Assembly: GCA_907165275.2 (NCBI GenBank)
Contig: OU015664.1
Location: 10,936,001-11,000,000 of the forward strand
Origin: Zygaena filipendulae
Lineage: Eukaryota > Arthropoda > Insecta > Lepidoptera > Zygaenidae
Length of the DNA stretch: 64,000 nt
Reading direction: 5' to 3'
Of this stretch, positions 11,000 through 21,753 are shown piece after piece. The notes below the pieces were generated by a model. The model was not told the origin of the DNA. It ran no database searches and worked only from the letters and a program-made list of their open reading frames with translations. Numbering within the stretch: the stretch's first letter is position 1; each line of letters opens with the position of its first letter. The translations under genes and the position numbers were made by a program.

Positions 11000-11267
11000 G
11001 CTTTATCGAACTAACATGTTGATACTAAACAAACAGTGAAGGGTTGAAACTCATAGTATCTATGCATCCGGTAGATAGGGACGGACGGACGCCCAAACTT
11101 TGGACTTCCATACGAAAAAAAAGTAGCGATATCTCATATCATTTATTATTAAGAACCATAAAAAATTGAGATAGTCTAATGAACTGGAAGCTAGAGTGCC
11201 AATCGATGATTTCCATCTCGTTTCGAATTCTGAAACTCATGCGGGTGAAACCGCAGGGCACAGCTAG
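11000..11267 (+). mobile_element. Helitron-like 3' end, Hel-5
   Basis: Only the terminal part is convincing: CTCATGCGGGTGAAACCGCAGGGCACAGCTAG followed by T (11226-11267). The left limit is uncertain. Confidence 0.5.
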
Positions 11268-11526
11268 TAGTAGATATAGAAGTACATGCACAACACACCC
11301 TTTTAAAAATTAAGAAGGCGTAAAATACTTTTACAAACTTTTGAGAAAGTTGATTTCTCCGGAGTCACGTTCCAAGTTCATAATAACTTCCATAACTTAT
11401 TACAGCACATATTTTCCAACTTTGTCACTCAGGGCGGAAATAAATAGTGAATTCTCAACGAAGAAGCAGTCTGATGAAACATCGGGATAAAGGGAGGTAG
11501 GTATTACAGTACGAGTAAACATTAGA

Positions 11527-11720
11527 CTAGCTGTTCCCTGCGATTTCACCCACGTTCATTTCGGAGTTCTCACAGGAGTTCGGGGATAAAAGTACCTACT
11601 CTACGCCCTTTTCTGAACCCCTGACAATGTGTTTGATTTTCATGATGATCAGTTGAGCAGGTAAAGCGTGAAAGGGTAATAAACAAACAAACAAATAAAC
11701 TCCCTTTCGCATTTTAAGGA
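11527..11720 (-). mobile_element. Helitron-like element Hel-6
   Basis: Plus-strand view begins CTAGCTGTTCCCTGCGATTT; (TTTG)n appears as AACAAACAAACAAATAAAC. 5' end (TC) placed near 11719. Confidence 0.6.
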
Positions 11721-11884
11721 TTCTATCGTCATGGGATTCCAATCTGACCAAGACAGTTTTTTTTTTCAGCATGTGTTTCCGATTTTTGACTTAGCCCATC
11801 TACGCACTCCCCATTTGGCTTATCACCGACTTTAAGATCGATCAGTGGTAGGTTGTGAAAAAAACATACGCAACGAATTGAGAA

Positions 11885-11914
11885 CCTCCTCCTTTTTTGA
11901 AGTCAGTTAAAAAA
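11885..11914 (-). repeat. CCGACTTCCAAAAAGGAGG motif fragment
   Basis: Reads AACCTCCTCCTTTTTTGAAG TCAGTT on the plus strand. Same motif at 35014, 37464, 52838, 58145 and 59026 in this window, so it marks one repeat family. Confidence 0.5.
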
Positions 11915-12110
11915 AGATGTTTTTGGAATTCGAAGCCGGAAAAAATTGTAGCTCAGGTCCGTATACGTATTATGTACCCCTACCTACTTATCTGATTTAT
12001 TCACAATGCAAATTAAAAACAATATGTTCATACTAAAAGAAAATATGTGTGTTTTCCTTCGATGTCGGGGAAAAACACAGATATTTTCAGTGGACTTTCA
12101 ACGTAGAATA

Positions 12111-12307
12111 TCCCTACATAGCATATATAACACGCTTCCCGCTGTCTGTCTGTCCCTGTGTATGCTTGGGTATTCTTTAAAACTATACTTTGATGAGGTT
12201 TTTTTTAATAGATAGAGTGATTCAAGAAGGTTTATACGTATAGTTTATCCTGGAATTCCCGCGGGAACTCCGAAATTACCGCGGGTGAAACCGCGGGGGA
12301 CAGCTAG
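12111..12307 (+). mobile_element. Helitron-like element Hel-7
   Basis: Starts TCCCTACATAGCATATATAA after A and ends ACCGCGGGTGAAACCGCGGGGGACAGCTAG before T. The hairpin is perfect. Confidence 0.75.
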
Positions 12308-12639
12308 TGTTCTCTAAACAACGTAGAATATATTCACTAAATTGTGTGCGTGTAAAACATTTGATGATAAATTCATGTAAATATGTCATAAAATATTTTC
12401 CCAGGACGACTTTGTTGTTCTTTGTCTTTCATGATATTAAATTACAGTAAGCCGTCATGTACCTACTTGTGCCGAGACTCCGACGTAAAAAGGCTATACG
12501 GATTTACGATTCTTATTAAAACATGAAGCGGAACCACTTACCCATACGTTATATTTATTTTATTATTCATCCAACATTTCACTTAAATTGGGAAATGCGC
12601 AAAGTATGGAGTAATTTACGTCATACCTATATGACGATC

Positions 12640-12755
12640 TTCCATGAGCAATCGTGTACCATTGCCAGGAGTACAAAAAGGACATGGAGTGCTTTTATCC
12701 CAGAATTCCTGCGGGAACTCCAAAATTAACGCGGGTCAAACTGAGAAAACAGCTA
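12640..12755 (+). mobile_element. Helitron-like fragment Hel-8
   Basis: Eroded 3' half: AAAAGGACATGGAGTGCTTT, GAATTCCTGCGGGAACTCC, then CGCGGGTCAAACTG and CAGCTA. Confidence 0.5.
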
Positions 12756-13666
12756 CCTTGTAGTACCTATACCTACTTACGTAATAAATATAATAGACTC
12801 CTTTTAATAATATATTTTAGATTTATTTTAGGTTAGGTTAGGTTTAGTTTTAGTATATTTTAATAATTTAAAATAATATTATGTAACTAAATAATATATT
12901 TATAGACTACCTACGCAAATATGCCTAACATAATATGTCTAAACTAAGTAATTCTGCCATTCAGGCGCTGCTAATTCAAATGTGAATTGTAGATAGAAAG
13001 TCAACAAAAAGCAGCGGGTTGTGACATGAGTTACATTGGTGAATAATTTAATAGATGCTAATTAATTGCGTAGGTATATGCCGCTTTTTAACACTCTGAC
13101 ACTAATTTCGACAGATTGTAAATATAATGCACAAGGGTTATGTCAAACAAGATACAAAGATCAGCGATCAGTGGGTGAATCAGTGATAATAATAATAATA
13201 ATATTTGTTTGGCATTATCTTGTGAAAGGTAAGAGATTTTTTATTCAAACTTTAGATTTGTTAATTAGAAGATTTAAAGTGAGTAGGTTTAATATGTAAA
13301 GTCTCTAATCGACAGTGGCCCGAAATGGTTTATGTAAAACCATGGTTGGCGTGTCACCCTTTTGTTTTGCAAACTTGGCTGACACTGCCGTATGTCTAAA
13401 CGTACGTTTGTTAACACGAACGCCTGCCAGAAAAATCATAGCATTTATACTGAGATCGCTTTGTACCTAGTTAATACAACAATCAATATTATATACGCAA
13501 AAATCTAATATTAAAAAGGTCATTCTACCACCTAAAATTACCCTTTTTACTTAGTGATTTTTATAATTTTAGTTTCGTGCATGCAGGACTTGATTATGTC
13601 CTTCGTTCTACTTTATACCCTGTGGCGTATACATTCATTTCTCTATGGTGTACAATGGATACTCAC
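12756..13666. other. Spacer in intron 2
   Basis: AT-rich. Holds (ATA)n near 13187. No element boundaries or coding frame that I can support. Confidence 0.5.
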
Positions 13667-13898
13667 CCAAAAATATTCAACTTTGAAGCCCGGTATCCGT
13701 CTGTGGCTGGCACCCACTTGGTGTATATACTCGAAGAAGTTGTCCAGGTCATCTAGCCCCTTTATCCCCTCGTCCAGGGTGTTCATGACGTTGTTGGCGT
13801 GTTCCGCCAGCTCCATGGAGTTGATCTGCTCTTCCCGCGTCTTGCACTGTCGGAACTTCTCGAACATGTCCAACAAATCCTGATTCTCCTCGAACAAT
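13667..13898 (-). CDS. Globin gene, exon 2 (heme pocket)
   Basis: Completes codon 65 with its first base A (phase 2), then runs LFEENQDLLDMFEKFRQC... to ...IPGFKVEYFW (residue 142). Donor GTGAGT follows. It carries the heme-contact residues: Phe77 in DMFEKF fits CD1, His98 in LAEHANNVM fits distal E7, His130 in VGASHRRIPG fits proximal F8. The Leu-rich LDDLDNFFEYI segment fits helix F. The acceptor is CGTTCCTCCACAG. A TGAC 24 bases upstream could be the branch point. A neuroglobin/globin X type family match is clear; the exact globin class rests on the acylation motif in exon 1. Confidence 0.95.
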
Positions 13899-13934
13899 CT
13901 GTGGAGGAACGAGAATTGGGTGTCATTTTTTACA

Positions 13935-14450
13935 CTAGCTTAATGGTTCCACCCGCGCCAATGGGGATGTGGACTACTTTTGAAAATCAAAATTCTAATT
14001 AGTCCGTCAGTTAGAAAATTAAAAAACAATAGACACGTATTTTTTGCTTTTTCAAATAAATTAAAATATACAGAGATAAAGCGCATTAAAGTTTAGGGTG
14101 AGGGGGTCGTGACGTCACTAACCGCTAAAACCGCCATACAAACTGTTAGAATAGTGACGTCACGCGAATTTTCTACTCAATATATCGCCGTTATTTTTTG
14201 ACTAGGTAAAAAAAGAAAAAATACTTGTCCAGTATTTTTTAATAATCTAAAAGACGGACTAAAAATTAAAAATTTGTCAACATGCCTATTTCGGAGTTTT
14301 ACGAATTTAAGAAATGACGATGGAATTTTTTTTTCCAATATCTCCTAAAACCAAGCGCTCCAAGCTGTCAAAACCAACTGTCAAAACCGCATGATGAAAT
14401 CCGTTCTATAGTTGGGGAGATTAGCGCGAACAGGCAGACACAGAGAAAAA
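13935..14450 (-). mobile_element. Helitron-like element Hel-9, split by family A
   Basis: Its 3' tip (CTAG at 13935-13938, AGCTTAATGGTTCCACCCGC in plus view) lies 36 bases upstream of exon 2. After the family A insertion it resumes with TTTCGGAGTTTTACG. The region around 14385-14440 (CGCATGATGAAATCCGTTC, GCGCGAACAGGCAGAC) looks like the 5' part of the longer Helitron type. Left/right limits of the distal part are approximate. Confidence 0.55.
13963..14286 (+). mobile_element. Family A MITE, copy 1
   Basis: Begins GGGGATGTGGACTACTTTTG and ends GGACTAAAAA...TTGTCAACATGCC. Two intact TGACGTCA sites ~45 bp apart flank CCGCCATACAAACTGT. Non-coding. Inserted in Hel-9. Confidence 0.8.
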
Positions 14451-14566
14451 TAAATTAAAAATAGTTTCTTTTGTGTTGCTCTTATTGCTCCCAATCAATG
14501 TTTTGCTAACATATTCAATGTAGGTATATATTACATATTAATCTCAACATTTTTTTATTATTAAAA

Positions 14567-14989
14567 CTAGCTGTCCGGCTCGGTTTCACCCGCGATAATG
14601 GGCATGTTGACTAATTTTTATTGTTTAGTCCGTCTTGTAGATTATTAAAAAATATTGAACACGTATTTTTTCTTTTTTTACGTAATCAAAAAATAACGGC
14701 GATATATTGATTTGAAATTTCGCGTGACGTCACTATTCTAACAGTTTGTATGGCCGTTTTGCGGTTAGTGGCGTCACGACCTCCTCATCCTAAACTTTAA
14801 TGCGCTTTATCTCTGTATATTTTAATTTATTTAAAAAAGCAAAAAATACGTATCTACTGTTCTTTTATTTTCTAACTGACGGACTAATTAGAATTTTGAT
14901 TTTCAAAAGTAGTCAACATCCCTTTCCATGCCAACTTTGTAACCCCTTTTCAGTCAGTTTCTGCTTTTACACAGGTACTTATATATAGA
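14567..14989 (-). mobile_element. Helitron-like element Hel-10, split by family A
   Basis: Plus view starts CTAGCTGTCCGGCTCGGTTTC and is broken at CGCGATAAT. It resumes with TTTCCATGCCAACTTTGTAA and ends ATATATAGA before T. About 25 bases of the Helitron are missing at the insertion when compared with the related copy at 42.1 kb. Confidence 0.65.
14600..14922 (-). mobile_element. Family A MITE, copy 2
   Basis: Opposite orientation to copy 1: GGGCATGTTGACTAATTTTT ... AAAAGTAGTCAACATCCC. One TGACGTCA intact, the other changed to TGGCGTCA. Confidence 0.8.
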
Positions 14990-15276
14990 TAATTCTAGAT
15001 AAATGAAGCTCTTTCGGAATATTTCTTCCTTGCAGCGTCGAAAGAGAATCCCCGGCGACGAAATTAACTTCTACGTGTGAGTTGACTGGCAATAGCTTTT
15101 GTTTCTAATCTAGTGAGTAGCACTTGTGCCGTCCGCACCCCTAATAACGTCTTACCCGACGGGGCCCGGCCTAATAGGGTCATTCATTACAAACGTGGCG
15201 GGCGGGTGGCCATTTTGTTTCTAATGATGTAGCTGCGTACATAATGAAGCAAATTGAAAAAGTTTCACGTAGAATA

Positions 15277-15601
15277 GGGATGTTGACTACTATTGAAAAT
15301 CAAAATTCTAATTAGGCCGTCAGTTAGAAAATAAAAAAAAACAATAGACACGTATTTTTTGCTTTTTCAAATAAATTAAAATATACAGAGATAAAGCGCA
15401 TTAAAGTTTAGGGTGAGGGGGTCGTGACGTCACTAACCACAAAACCGCCATACAAACTGTCAGAATAGTGACGTCACGCGAAATTTCAACTCAATATATC
15501 GCCGTTATTTTTTGATTACGTAAAAAAAGAAAAAATACGTGTCCAATATTTTTTAATAATCTACGAGACGGACTAAAAAATAAAAATTAGTCAACATGCC
15601 C
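15277..15601 (+). mobile_element. Family A MITE, copy 3
   Basis: GGGATGTTGACTACTATTG ... TTAGTCAACATGCCC. Both TGACGTCA sites intact. 325 bp. Confidence 0.85.
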
Positions 15602-15705
15602 ATTAATTAGGTATATCTGTGAGAAATGCGCCGTTCCGGCTTCATACTGCTTCAAGCTTGGGATTCCTTCGGCAATCGTTTGAATCTATAGGTAATATAT
15701 TAAAG

Positions 15706-15909
15706 CTATAGTTGTGCCCCGCGGTTTCACCCGCGTTAATTTCGGAGTTCCCGCGGGAACTCCGGGATAAAAAGTACCCTATGTGTTAATCTGATGTATG
15801 AGCTATATTATTGTAAAGTTTCATTTAAATCCATTCAGTAGTTTTTGCGGGAAAGAGTAACAAACATCCATCCATCCATCCATCCATACATTTTATAATA
15901 TTAGTAGGA
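15706..15909 (-). mobile_element. Helitron-like element Hel-11
   Basis: 3' tip altered to CTATAG; hairpin GCGGTTTCACCCGC perfect; (CATC)n near the 5' end; 5' end TCCTACTAATATTATAAAAT after A. Confidence 0.75.
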
Positions 15910-15924
15910 TAAATAAATAAATAA

Positions 15925-16113
15925 TCCCTACTACTATTAATTATAAATACGAAAGTAACTCTGTCTGTCTGTTACGCTCAACCGATCATCACGAAATTTT
16001 GCATAAACGTTGTCATGGGTACAGAAAAAGATATAGAATACCTAATTTTATCCTAGAATTCCCGCGAGATCTCTAAAATTGACGTGGGTTAATTTAACCG
16101 CGAGGAATTTTGG
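15925..16113 (+). mobile_element. Helitron-like element Hel-12, 3' end eroded
   Basis: Starts TCCCTACTACTATTAATTAT after A; body GTTACGCTCAACCGATCATC; 3' part only ACGTGGGTTAATTTAACCGCGAGG, no CTAG. Lies 15 bp from Hel-11, 5' end to 5' end. Confidence 0.65.
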
Positions 16114-17224
16114 ATGGAAATTTGACTCAGAGATAAATTATTCTAGTTTGGAATAAATAGAGTAACTTTTTTCGACACTTCTAACAGTTACCGTTATATT
16201 TCAACCAATTTACAATGAACCTTGACAAATTGCGTACCTAAACCTTTCTCATGAACCCCTCTATCTATTGGTACAAACCGCATGAAAATCCGTTTAGTAC
16301 TTTTTGAGTTTATCGCAAACAGACAGACGGATGAGGCAGAGTCCTTTTTTATAATATGTTGTGATACATGGTAAAATTCTTGCTTAATTCGAGACCAGCT
16401 GGTGCGGTGTGATAAAATCCATGCATTATTATTGTTTACATTATGTGCTGTGAAGTTTGTTTTATTATGCAAATGAAGGTCTTCAGACAATAGCTTGGGA
16501 CCTACGAGATTATGCCATAACATGCCGCTCGCGAGCCCAAGCTGTTCCGTATAGCGAAATAAAGTCGCCATCCGAAATTTCTTCTCAACGCCCGGAACCC
16601 AAAAAAGGAGCTTTGCATAACTTTTTACGAAGTCCATGTAAACTTTCCCAGCCCGTGACATCAAATCAGTAAACTTTCATTGTTATGCTTACTTATAACT
16701 TGCAAACCTACCTTGCAAAACCTTTTAACAAATTCCTAACTATCCGCCATCCGTGAACCATTGATGAGGAAAGATGTCTTTTAATTTTGTAAAAAAATAA
16801 ATACGTATTAGTTTTTGCCAATCACTGCACTCATACGTAGGTCTACCTACTATGCTATAAAATTAATTGATTATTGTAATTAATTTTATAGAGCCAAAAC
16901 CGAAGTGGTAACGTAATCTACACATCTTAATATAAAGCCCGAACTTCAGCGAATCAAACTCCAAGTTTATAACCAATCAAGACTAATTTTAATAGTATGT
17001 AACCCAAATTAACTAATGAAACCTTTTCAATGTCATTATCATATCGTCGAGCTTTGAAAGCTTCCTGAAAGTAATTAAAGTGCCTCCATCAGTTAATACA
17101 AGATTAGGTATACAGTGTGTAACGGCAAATTGAAATAATATTCAATCGAGTGAACATATTGTATGCTACTTGTAGGTACCTAGCAAAAAATCACCAGTAA
17201 AAATTTTGATAGAAAAATGAACTT
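16114..17224. other. Spacer with eroded repeats
   Basis: Contains CCGCATGAAAATCCGTTTAG and CGCAAACAGACAGACGG (16278-16330), words of the longer Helitron type. A 156-codon minus-strand frame (16194-16664) crosses these repeat words and has no domain that I recognise, so I do not call it a gene. Confidence 0.45.
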
Positions 17225-17395
17225 TTGTGTTCCCGCGGGAATTACGGGATGAGAAGTACTCTATGACACTCAGGAGCACTGTAGCATTCCATTGGTAAAA
17301 TAATTTCCAAAATCGGTTCAGTAGTTCCAGAGATTACCCCATTACCCCCTACAACGTCACAAACTCACAAACTCACAATTCACAAACTTTAGAAA
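17225..17395 (-). mobile_element. Helitron-like fragment Hel-13
   Basis: GTTCCCGCGGGAATTACGGG, ATCGGTTCAGTAGTTCCAGAG and repeated CACAAACTCA. Related to the unit repeated in tandem at 49.8-50.2 kb. Confidence 0.5.
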
Positions 17396-17589
17396 GAAAG
17401 AAAAAAAGAAAGAAAAGGCATTTACTATATTAATTGTGTTGTGTCAAGAAAAGGCATTTATTTGGAAACATAAATGCCTCCACACAAAGAGGTGTTTGTT
17501 TGCGTGGTGCGTCCCCATGACCAAAACGGTCACTGCCTCAGCATGTTGCTATGAGTGCGACCGGAGATTCACAAATATAAGATCCTATT

Positions 17590-17807
17590 TCCTACTAATA
17601 ATAGAAACGCGAAAGTTTGTAAGAATGTATGGATGGATGGATGGATGGATGTTTGTTACTCTTTCACGCAAAAACTACTGGATGGATTTAAATGAAACTT
17701 TACAATAATATAGCTTATACATCAGATTAACACATGTGTACTTTTTATCCCGAAATTCCCGCGAGAACTCTGAAATTAACGCGGGTGAAACCGCGGGGTA
17801 CGATTAG
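17590..17807 (+). mobile_element. Helitron-like element Hel-14
   Basis: Starts TCCTACTAATAATAGAAACG, (GGAT)4 near 17632, ends AACGCGGGTGAAACCGCGGGG TACGATTAG before T. Confidence 0.75.
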
Positions 17808-18139
17808 TACATAATATGTCACAGTCTATATGCATAAATTTAACTGTTTTTTGTTACTTATTAGTATAGATATAATATGTATAGATTAAGATAGGACTAC
17901 ATAATTACCTAAGCTTTAAATTAAAGTACCTACCCATTCATTACAACAAAGTTCTTTATCGCAAGGTACGGATGGGAGTAAAAATTCATTTTCCGTCACG
18001 GCGTTGCGCGTCGTACGGCTGCTCTACGTAATAACAAAGCAACTGTAAATTTTTGTACAATTTTATTTCGGTTTCAATAAAAAGACTTTTTCATTTTTTT
18101 CTATTTCATACAAATATACGTTGTTATACATACATATAT

Positions 18140-18232
18140 ACCTAACGTGTTTGCTTTGTCTCCACGACACAGTAGCTTCATGTGGGTTCGGGTAGATCGT
18201 GTGTTATGAAGTGTTAAGTAATGAGGTTTTGT
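18140..18232 (+). mobile_element. SINE 3' part, diverged
   Basis: AACGTGTTTGCTTTGTCTCCACGACACAG ... GTTCGGGTAGATCGTGTGTTATGAAGTG matches the 3' body of the SINE copies at 2.5 and 46.75 kb. Confidence 0.5.
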
Positions 18233-18504
18233 TTTATCGACTTTGTCAAATACACACAACATATTATACATACAAGAGTTTACCGAAGGTGTTAAAACCT
18301 TTTTTGTAAGTTTTCTAATATACAATGGGAGTTTTCTTTTGCTATGTTCCTTTTTTACTATTAATTTAAATTTGACAATATATAAGAATATTCAATTGAC
18401 AACATATCTTTAATTACCTAAAATATCTATATTTTTAACTATGGAATATTCATATCAATAGAAGGGCATCATAAATGTTCGTCTGTCTACGACGCGCGAC
18501 GTAA

Positions 18505-18707
18505 TCCTACTAATATTATAAATGTGAAAGTGTGGATGTTTGGATGTTTGTCTGTTACTCAATCACGCAAAAACGACTGAACGGATTTAGAAGAAATTTG
18601 GTATGCACATTGTCAAGGGTATAAAGAGGGACATAGGATACTTTTTATCCCGGAATTCCCGCGGAAACTCCGAAATTACCGCGGGTGAAACTGCGGGGTA
18701 CAGCTAG
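18505..18707 (+). mobile_element. Helitron-like element Hel-15 (first of a tandem pair)
   Basis: A|TCCTACTAATATTATAAATG ... GCGGGTGAAACTGCGGGGTACAGCTAG. Joined without any spacer to Hel-16. Confidence 0.85.
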
Positions 18708-18906
18708 TCCTACTAATATTATAAATGTGAAAGTGTCGATGTTTGGATGTTTGTTACTCAATCACGCAAAAACGGCTGAACGGATTTGGATGAAATTTGG
18801 CATGCACGTTGTCAGGGGTACAGAGAAGGACATAGGGTACTTTTTATACCAGAATTCCCGCGGAAACTCCAAAATTACCTCGGGTGATACCGCGGGGCAC
18901 AGCTAG
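18708..18906 (+). mobile_element. Helitron-like element Hel-16 (second of a tandem pair)
   Basis: Starts TCCTACTAATATTATAAATG directly after CTAG of Hel-15; ends CACAGCTAG before T. Similar but not identical to Hel-15. Confidence 0.85.
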
Positions 18907-19452
18907 TTTTATATAAAAAAATATTTTATTTTATTTAACCTTGTTTTAAAATACCTACCTTTTTGCAGTTCTGAGATACATCTACCAGGATGTTAACATT
19001 AAGCAACAATGCAAGTAAATAGGTACTTTAAAGATATACGAGTAAGGGTTAAAAAAAATTGTGCAAAATCGGGTTTTTTTTAGGAAAAAAAACTATTTAA
19101 ATAAACCAGTGTTTATATTATCTAAAAATAAGTGCCAAAATATTTTGATTACACAAGAGTTGCTCGTTTAAAGCCATTAGATTTAACCTGTTTTTGCGTT
19201 ACACCTTATCACCTTAACAACACCGTCGTTCCGCGCAGTAAGTCGCCCCACGGGTTTGTCAGCTTTTGAGCTGAAGCCACTTCCGCAAACATTGTGACAG
19301 CTGAACGTTTTAATAATCCACTTCAGTTGATTCAAGCGACAAACAAACGGACGCATAAATATTAAATTATCTGTGGTTCCGACCAAGTAAAACAGAAGTA
19401 ACCCAGCCCTGTTATTTTGACCAGGACTAATGTACATAATGGTGCCCAAATT
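18907..19452. other. Spacer, nothing recognised
   Basis: AT-rich; the minus-strand frame at 19183-19494 ends in the LINE tail and is not supported. Confidence 0.4.
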
Positions 19453-19600
19453 ATGAATGAATGAATGAATGAAAAACACTTTATTGAACACCACAAACAG
19501 TACAATAAAAAAATATTTAGAAACGGAAAGTATTAAGTGGCTCCAAAAGGCGGCCTTATCACTTATTATGCTAGTATTTGTGAAGTTCGAGTCTTACTGA
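19453..19600 (-). mobile_element. LINE 3' end, (CATT)n tail
   Basis: On the minus strand: ...GTGGTGTTCAATAAAGTGTTTTTC followed by (ATTC)4. The same 3' end occurs at 51166 and 61797. Strongly 5' truncated. Confidence 0.65.
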
Positions 19601-19907
19601 TATGCCCAAAAATAGGTTTAGGTATGATTTTTCGTTCTTTCTAGATGCAATAAAATTTTAGGAAAATAAGCTAAGTTATTCAGCCCTTAAGATTCTGAAG
19701 ATAAGAGAAGAAGATGGGAAAAACAACGGTAAATAGTTCAAAAAATATTTTCTTGATCACAATAGTTAGTTACTACTTTGATAGAACAGTTAATTAAAAT
19801 AAATCCCAATAAATATTTCTTTTACTAGGTACTTCTTTTTTTTCCTTTCTACTCTAATCATATACGTAGGACGTAGGTATACCATATACGATTATATTAT
19901 GATATAG

Positions 19908-20113
19908 TCCTACTAATATTATAAACGCGAAAGTTTGTAAGTATGTATGGATGGATGGATGGATAGATGGATGTTTGTTACTCTTTCACGCAAAAACTAC
20001 TGGATGGATTTAAATGAAACTTTACAATATATAGCTTATACATCAGATTTTTATCCCGGAATTCCCGCGGGAACTCCGATTTTACCGCGGGTGAAACGGC
20101 GGGGCACAGCTAG
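19908..20113 (+). mobile_element. Helitron-like element Hel-17
   Basis: TCCTACTAATATTATAAACG ... GCGGGTGAAACGGCGGGGCACAGCTAG before T; (GGAT)n near 19948. Confidence 0.8.
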
Positions 20114-20736
20114 TAGTACATAAAATGACTTTTTAATAATAAAAATAAACGTTACCACAGTCCTCCATGTAAATAAAATTTTTTAAACGGAATCGAATTG
20201 AGAAAATAGCTGAACAAGGATTGCGCGAAATTCCGATGCCGCTGTGTTAAATTATTTTGAATTTCGCTTTCAACGTAACGAGATTCGATTCTTCATTCTA
20301 ATGACCGGTTTCCTCTGTGCTGACAATAAGATGTACAATATACCCAACCCTGCTATAGACAAACGAACCTTTTTAGGCTCCCCGGATTCGATTGTAATGT
20401 ATTGAGAAGAAAATAAAAATAAGTAGGTACTGAAGTAAATAAAATATAAATAAAAAAAATATTTTTTGTTTATTTGTAACCAAATAATCTTAAAAGATAC
20501 CAAATTATAGCTTTTGTCGTTCGAATTATACATATTATTTTATAATTATAATGTAGGTACGAAGTTTTATATCGACACGGCAATTAGAAGTAGGTTGAAA
20601 TTGACTTCTAATACTTTATTGCATTTTTAATGTTTGTTAGTTACAAGTAAAGCTAAAATACGTAATATTTTGTGGATCTATAGTTTTTGCATGATGCGTG
20701 TGCAAATATACAGACAGAAGGGCGAGCGGCTTATCT
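20114..20736. other. Spacer, nothing recognised
   Basis: AT-rich. The 87-codon minus-strand frame (20270-20533) has no recognisable features. Confidence 0.4.
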
Positions 20737-20756
20737 GGGGGCACGGCAGTGCCCCC
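20737..20756. repeat. GC-only 20-bp palindrome
   Basis: GGGGGCACGGCAGTGCCCCC: 8-bp perfect arms, 4-base loop, in an AT-rich setting. The sequence around it (to ~21060, with TCACTCACTCACTCACTGACC and CTAAGGCACTTCTAGCAGAC) looks like part of an interspersed repeat whose ends I cannot place. Confidence 0.6.
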
Positions 20757-21125
20757 GCCAAGTCGAGCAACAAAAGCGGCACGGCCGTACTATCCTTTTC
20801 TCGAAGCAATTCAGGCCATTTTCGACCCCCTATAACTTCGTTGTGGATAAAACTAGAAGCCTGAATTTTTAGTAAACAAGCAGGTATTGTATAAAGACGG
20901 TATAATTTAAATTTCATTCGATTTGAACCAGTAGTTTAAGAATTATAACTAGTCAAAGTTTCTTAATTTTGTAGGTCACTCACTCACTCACTGACCGATC
21001 ATCAAAACTCTAAGGCACTTCTAGCAGACATAGAAGTTTGAAATTTAGAATACAATTAGTGTTTATTGTATAAATCAAGGAAAAATTGAAATATTTTGCA
21101 ATTTCGGTACAGTTTTCTAGATACA

Positions 21126-21310
21126 CCAACTGCATAAATAACTTTGTAATCCCATATAAATGTATGGAATTACAAAGTTACATATGCAGTTATATGTACC
21201 AACTGCACAAATAACTTTGTAATCCCATATAAATGTATGGAATTACAAAGTTATATATGCAGTTATATGTACCAACTGCACAAATAACTTTGTAATCCCA
21301 TATAAATATA
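21126..21310. repeat. Tandem 73-bp palindromic units (2.5 copies)
   Basis: Units start CCAACTGC at 21126, 21199 and 21272. Each unit is itself an inverted repeat: ACTTTGTAATCCCATA against TATGGAATTACAAAGT, with AACTGCAT/ATGCAGTT outside. The third unit is cut where Hel-18 begins. Confidence 0.85.
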
Positions 21311-21315
21311 TGAGA

Positions 21316-21753
21316 CTAGCTGTTCCCTGCGGTTTCACCCGCGATAATTTCGGAGATCCCGCGGGAATTCAGAAATGCAAAGTAGTTAGTACCCTATATC
21401 CCTAGGTTTTCTTTACCCCTGACAACGTGCATGCAAAATGTCATGAGATTTCACCAGCGTTAATTTCGGAGATCCTTCGGGAATTCCGAGATAAAATTAC
21501 CCTAATCTGAATGCTCCAACGATTTTCATGAAATTTTGTATACAGGGGATTTCGGGGGCCATAAATCGATCTAGCTAGGATTCATTTCTGGAATTCCCGC
21601 GCGAACTCTGATATCAACGCGGGTGAATTAATTATTGCATACTACACGTTGTCAAGGGTACAGGAAAGGTCATAGGGTAGTAAGTACTTTTATCTCAGAA
21701 TACCCGCGGGATCTCCGAAATTAACGTGGGTTAAACCGCGGGGAACAGCTATT
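21316..21753. mobile_element. Composite of Helitron-like fragments (Hel-18)
   Basis: Minus-oriented 3' end CTAGCTGTTCCCTGCGGTTT at 21316, then a second CACCAGCGTTAATTTCGGAG segment, then plus-oriented pieces (CGCGCGAACTCTGATATCAACG; TCTCAGAATACCCGCGGGAT) ending AACCGCGGGGAACAGCTA. Several copies have inserted in or next to each other. Confidence 0.6.

Larger units (their letters stand above)
10577..13666 (-). other. Globin intron 2 (phase 0, 3.09 kb)
   Basis: Donor GTGAGT at 13661-13666 directly after codon TGG; acceptor ACAG at 10577-10580 region. Contains five Helitron-like copies or fragments. The closest begins 44 bases from exon 3. Confidence 0.9.

Noticed and set aside
16194..16664. 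156-codon minus-strand frame as a gene
   Set aside because: It crosses Helitron-type repeat words, has no recognisable domain and does not fit globin splicing.
21126..21310. CRISPR-like array
   Set aside because: Regular spacing but no unique spacers; each unit is a whole palindromic repeat in a eukaryotic genome.
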